A stretch of DNA of 23,652 nt from CAZILN01 sp964540005 (GTDB taxonomy: Bacteria > Bacteroidota > Bacteroidia > Bacteroidales > SM23-62): positions 1-23,652 of the forward strand of contig CAZILN010000192.1 of assembly GCA_964540005.1 (NCBI GenBank). Direction: 5' to 3'. The notes beneath the pieces were generated by a model, which searched no databases, had not been told where the DNA came from, and saw only the letters and a program-made list of their open reading frames with translations. Shown here piece by piece: positions 22,245-23,652 of the stretch (positions within the stretch are counted from its first letter, which is position 1; every line of letters starts with the position of its first letter). Both the position numbers and the translations under genes were made by a program.

Positions 22245-23312
22245 ATGAAATTAAACCTGGCAAGCCTGGCCGGTGATGGTATTGGCCCGGAAGTAGTTGA
22301 ACAGGCACAACATGTCATTATGGCCGTGGCGGATAAATTCGGACATGAAGCCCGGTTTACTCCCGGACTGGTAGGAGCTATTGCTATTGACAAAACAGGT
22401 AATCCGTTTCCGGATGAAACATTTGAACTGTGTAAGGGGTCTGATGCCGTTTTGTTTGGAGCCATAGGGGATCCTAAATATGACAATGATCCCACAGCCA
22501 GGGTCAGGCCGGAACAGGGACTGCTGGCCATGAGAAAGAAACTTGGCTTATATGCCAATGTACGTCCCGTAGCTGCATTCAGAAAATTGATCGATAAATC
22601 CCCTTTGAGGAGGGATCTTATCGATGGAGCTGACCTGGTGGTGGTCAGGGAACTGACGGGTGGCATTTATTTTGGTGAACCAAGTGGAAGATCTGAGAAC
22701 GGGAACACAGCATATGACACCAATATTTATTCCAGGTATGAGGTGGACAGGATAATCCGGCTGGCCATGGAATATGCACAGGCGAGAAGATCACATCTGA
22801 CAGTTGTAGATAAGGCTAACGTGCTGGCCACTTCAAGATTGTGGAGGGAAACAGGCCAGGCGCTTGAGAAGGAATATCCCGATGTAACCGTTGAATATAT
22901 GTTCGTTGATAATGCAGCCATGCAGCTCATTCTGAATCCCAGGCGTTTTGACGTTATTGTTACTGAAAATATGTTTGGTGATATCCTTACTGATGAGGCA
23001 TCTGTGATAACCGGCTCACTGGGAATGCTGCCCTCTGCCTCTATCGGCGAGCTTACTTCTGTTTTTGAACCTATTCACGGTTCCTATCCGCAGGCAGCCG
23101 GCAAGGATATAGCCAATCCACTTGGTACCATATTATCTGCTGGGATGATGTTCAAATATGCCTTTAAACTGAGCCAGGAGGCCCAGGTCATAACTGCTGC
23201 AGTAGAAGCTTCACTGAACGAGGGGTATGTCACGGAAGACATTGCAGAAAGTAATCCCAGGAAAACATCTGAAGTAGGAACCTGGATCTGTGAGTGGATC
23301 AGGTCTTCCTGA
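22245..23312 (+). CDS. leuB: 3-isopropylmalate dehydrogenase
   Basis: The 355-residue enzyme oxidatively decarboxylates 3-isopropylmalate to 2-oxoisocaproate with NAD, and in the family can act on 3-methylmalate for isoleucine. Motifs: GDGIGPEVV at 10-18; substrate-binding arginines in the GLLAMRKKLGLYANVRP region; GGIYFGEPSGR with Tyr142; VVDKANVLATSRLW with Lys190; Asp222 in FVDNAAMQL; and the family signature ENMFGDILTDEASVITGSLGMLPSAS, holding metal ligands Asp246 and Asp250. Length is normal (about 350-360). It is the last gene of the leu operon, 28 bases after the LeuA-like gene. No convincing terminator follows. Confidence 0.96.
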   Translation: MKLNLASLAGDGIGPEVVEQAQHVIMAVADKFGHEARFTPGLVGAIAIDKTGNPFPDETFELCKGSDAVLFGAIGDPKYDNDPTARVRPEQGLLAMRKKLGLYANVRPVAAFRKLIDKSPLRRDLIDGADLVVVRELTGGIYFGEPSGRSENGNTAYDTNIYSRYEVDRIIRLAMEYAQARRSHLTVVDKANVLATSRLWRETGQALEKEYPDVTVEYMFVDNAAMQLILNPRRFDVIVTENMFGDILTDEASVITGSLGMLPSASIGELTSVFEPIHGSYPQAAGKDIANPLGTILSAGMMFKYAFKLSQEAQVITAAVEASLNEGYVTEDIAESNPRKTSEVGTWICEWIRSS

Positions 23313-23538
23313 CAGCGTGGCATTGCTTCCCTGCTGAACATCCCTTTTCTCCGGGGACATTCCGGTAGCTTGTAATAATTATCAGGTAACTGTTAAATGT
23401 TCTGCTGCCGATCCGGCATTCACCGGCATTAGACACCACTTCACCTATTTTGGATTTATCCCGGAAGTTTTTATTGAAAACTTTGCATTGCCTACAACTT
23501 TTTGGAATGATAATTGTCTATATGATAAACCAGGTATA

Positions 23539-23652
23539 ATGCGGAAAATAATACTATATATTCTTATCTCTCTGCTGTTCACACCTGCAATTTTGGCCGA
23601 TGGTGACGAGGAATCGGGACTCCGTTACAGTATCAGTGGTCACATTACAGAT
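23539..23652 (+). CDS. N-terminus of an exported protein (cut by window edge), possibly TonB-dependent receptor-like
   Basis: An open frame of 38 codons runs from ATG 23539 to the window end. Residues 1-20 (MRKIILYILISLLFTPAILA) form a clear signal peptide, with probable cleavage after ILA before DGDEESG. The mature start continues LRYSISGHITD. A sequence of the type YSISGxIxD shortly after a signal peptide is how the carboxypeptidase-regulatory-like domain of many Bacteroidetes TonB-dependent outer-membrane receptors begins, which suggests but does not prove that class. Too little is present to say more. A gap of 226 bases without another gene separates it from leuB. Confidence 0.65.
   Translation, partial: MRKIILYILISLLFTPAILADGDEESGLRYSISGHITD

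Noticed and set aside
23400..23445. Terminator after leuB
   Set aside because: GC-rich CCGGCATT repeats can form small hairpins, but there is no T run and the pairings compete with each other.

Overview
The window looks like a chromosomal segment of a Bacteroidetes bacterium, most likely of the order Bacteroidales or a relative. This is inferred from repeated matches to the Bacteroidetes -7 promoter box TAnnTTTG just upstream of genes, mostly weak Shine-Dalgarno signals, a fused alpha/beta E1 of a 2-oxo acid dehydrogenase, the gene order leuA-leuC-leuD-leuA-like-leuB, and lineage-typical families (a membrane-anchored metallophosphoesterase, a D-Ala-D-Ala-ligase-like ATP-grasp protein, and a secreted protein whose first mature motif resembles a carboxypeptidase-regulatory-like domain).

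Layout. Positions 1-396 (minus) hold the membrane N-terminus of a metallophosphoesterase cut by the window edge. 538-1260 is a SRAP-domain abasic-site DNA-protein crosslinker, and 1365-1775 a small zinc-ribbon protein with a good terminator. 1947-3676 is a thiol-redox group: a TlpA/ResA-like thioredoxin, an overlapping redoxin gene broken by an in-frame TAA, and a lipoprotein MsrB on the opposite strand. 3829-4460 is a clearly decayed ATP-grasp gene with two internal deletions and a lost C-terminus. 4461-5277 has no protein gene. It carries a dense set of mutually compatible hairpins with GNRA and cUUCGg loops behind a perfect -7 box, which I read as a candidate large structured non-coding RNA of about 0.6 kb. 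A perfect 20-bp inverted repeat follows it. 5278-8928 (minus) is a three-gene biotin-dependent acyl-CoA (probably propionyl-CoA) carboxylase operon.

9152-12938 holds three independently promoted genes: a secreted protein with CotH-kinase-like features, a class C beta-lactamase-family serine hydrolase, and an unrecognised cytosolic protein that appears to be an internal duplication of a Rossmann/CARF-like half. 12990-17000 encodes E2 and fused E1 of a branched-chain-type 2-oxo acid dehydrogenase followed by a flavodoxin. 17134-23312 is a complete leucine operon with leuA, leuC, leuD, a second LeuA-family enzyme (probably citramalate synthase) and leuB. It is preceded by a perfect palindrome and a possible 11-codon leader ORF. 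The window ends in the first 38 codons of an exported protein.

How the genes fit together. The leu operon can make leucine and, if the second synthase is citramalate synthase, also feed isoleucine synthesis, because LeuCD and LeuB act on both intermediates. The neighbouring E1/E2 genes would oxidise branched-chain 2-oxo acids, whose isoleucine/valine products reach propionyl-CoA, the probable substrate of the carboxylase operon. This metabolic link is inference. The stretch 2438-5280 stands apart: two broken genes, the candidate RNA and the large inverted repeat sit within 3 kb, while the rest of the window looks intact.
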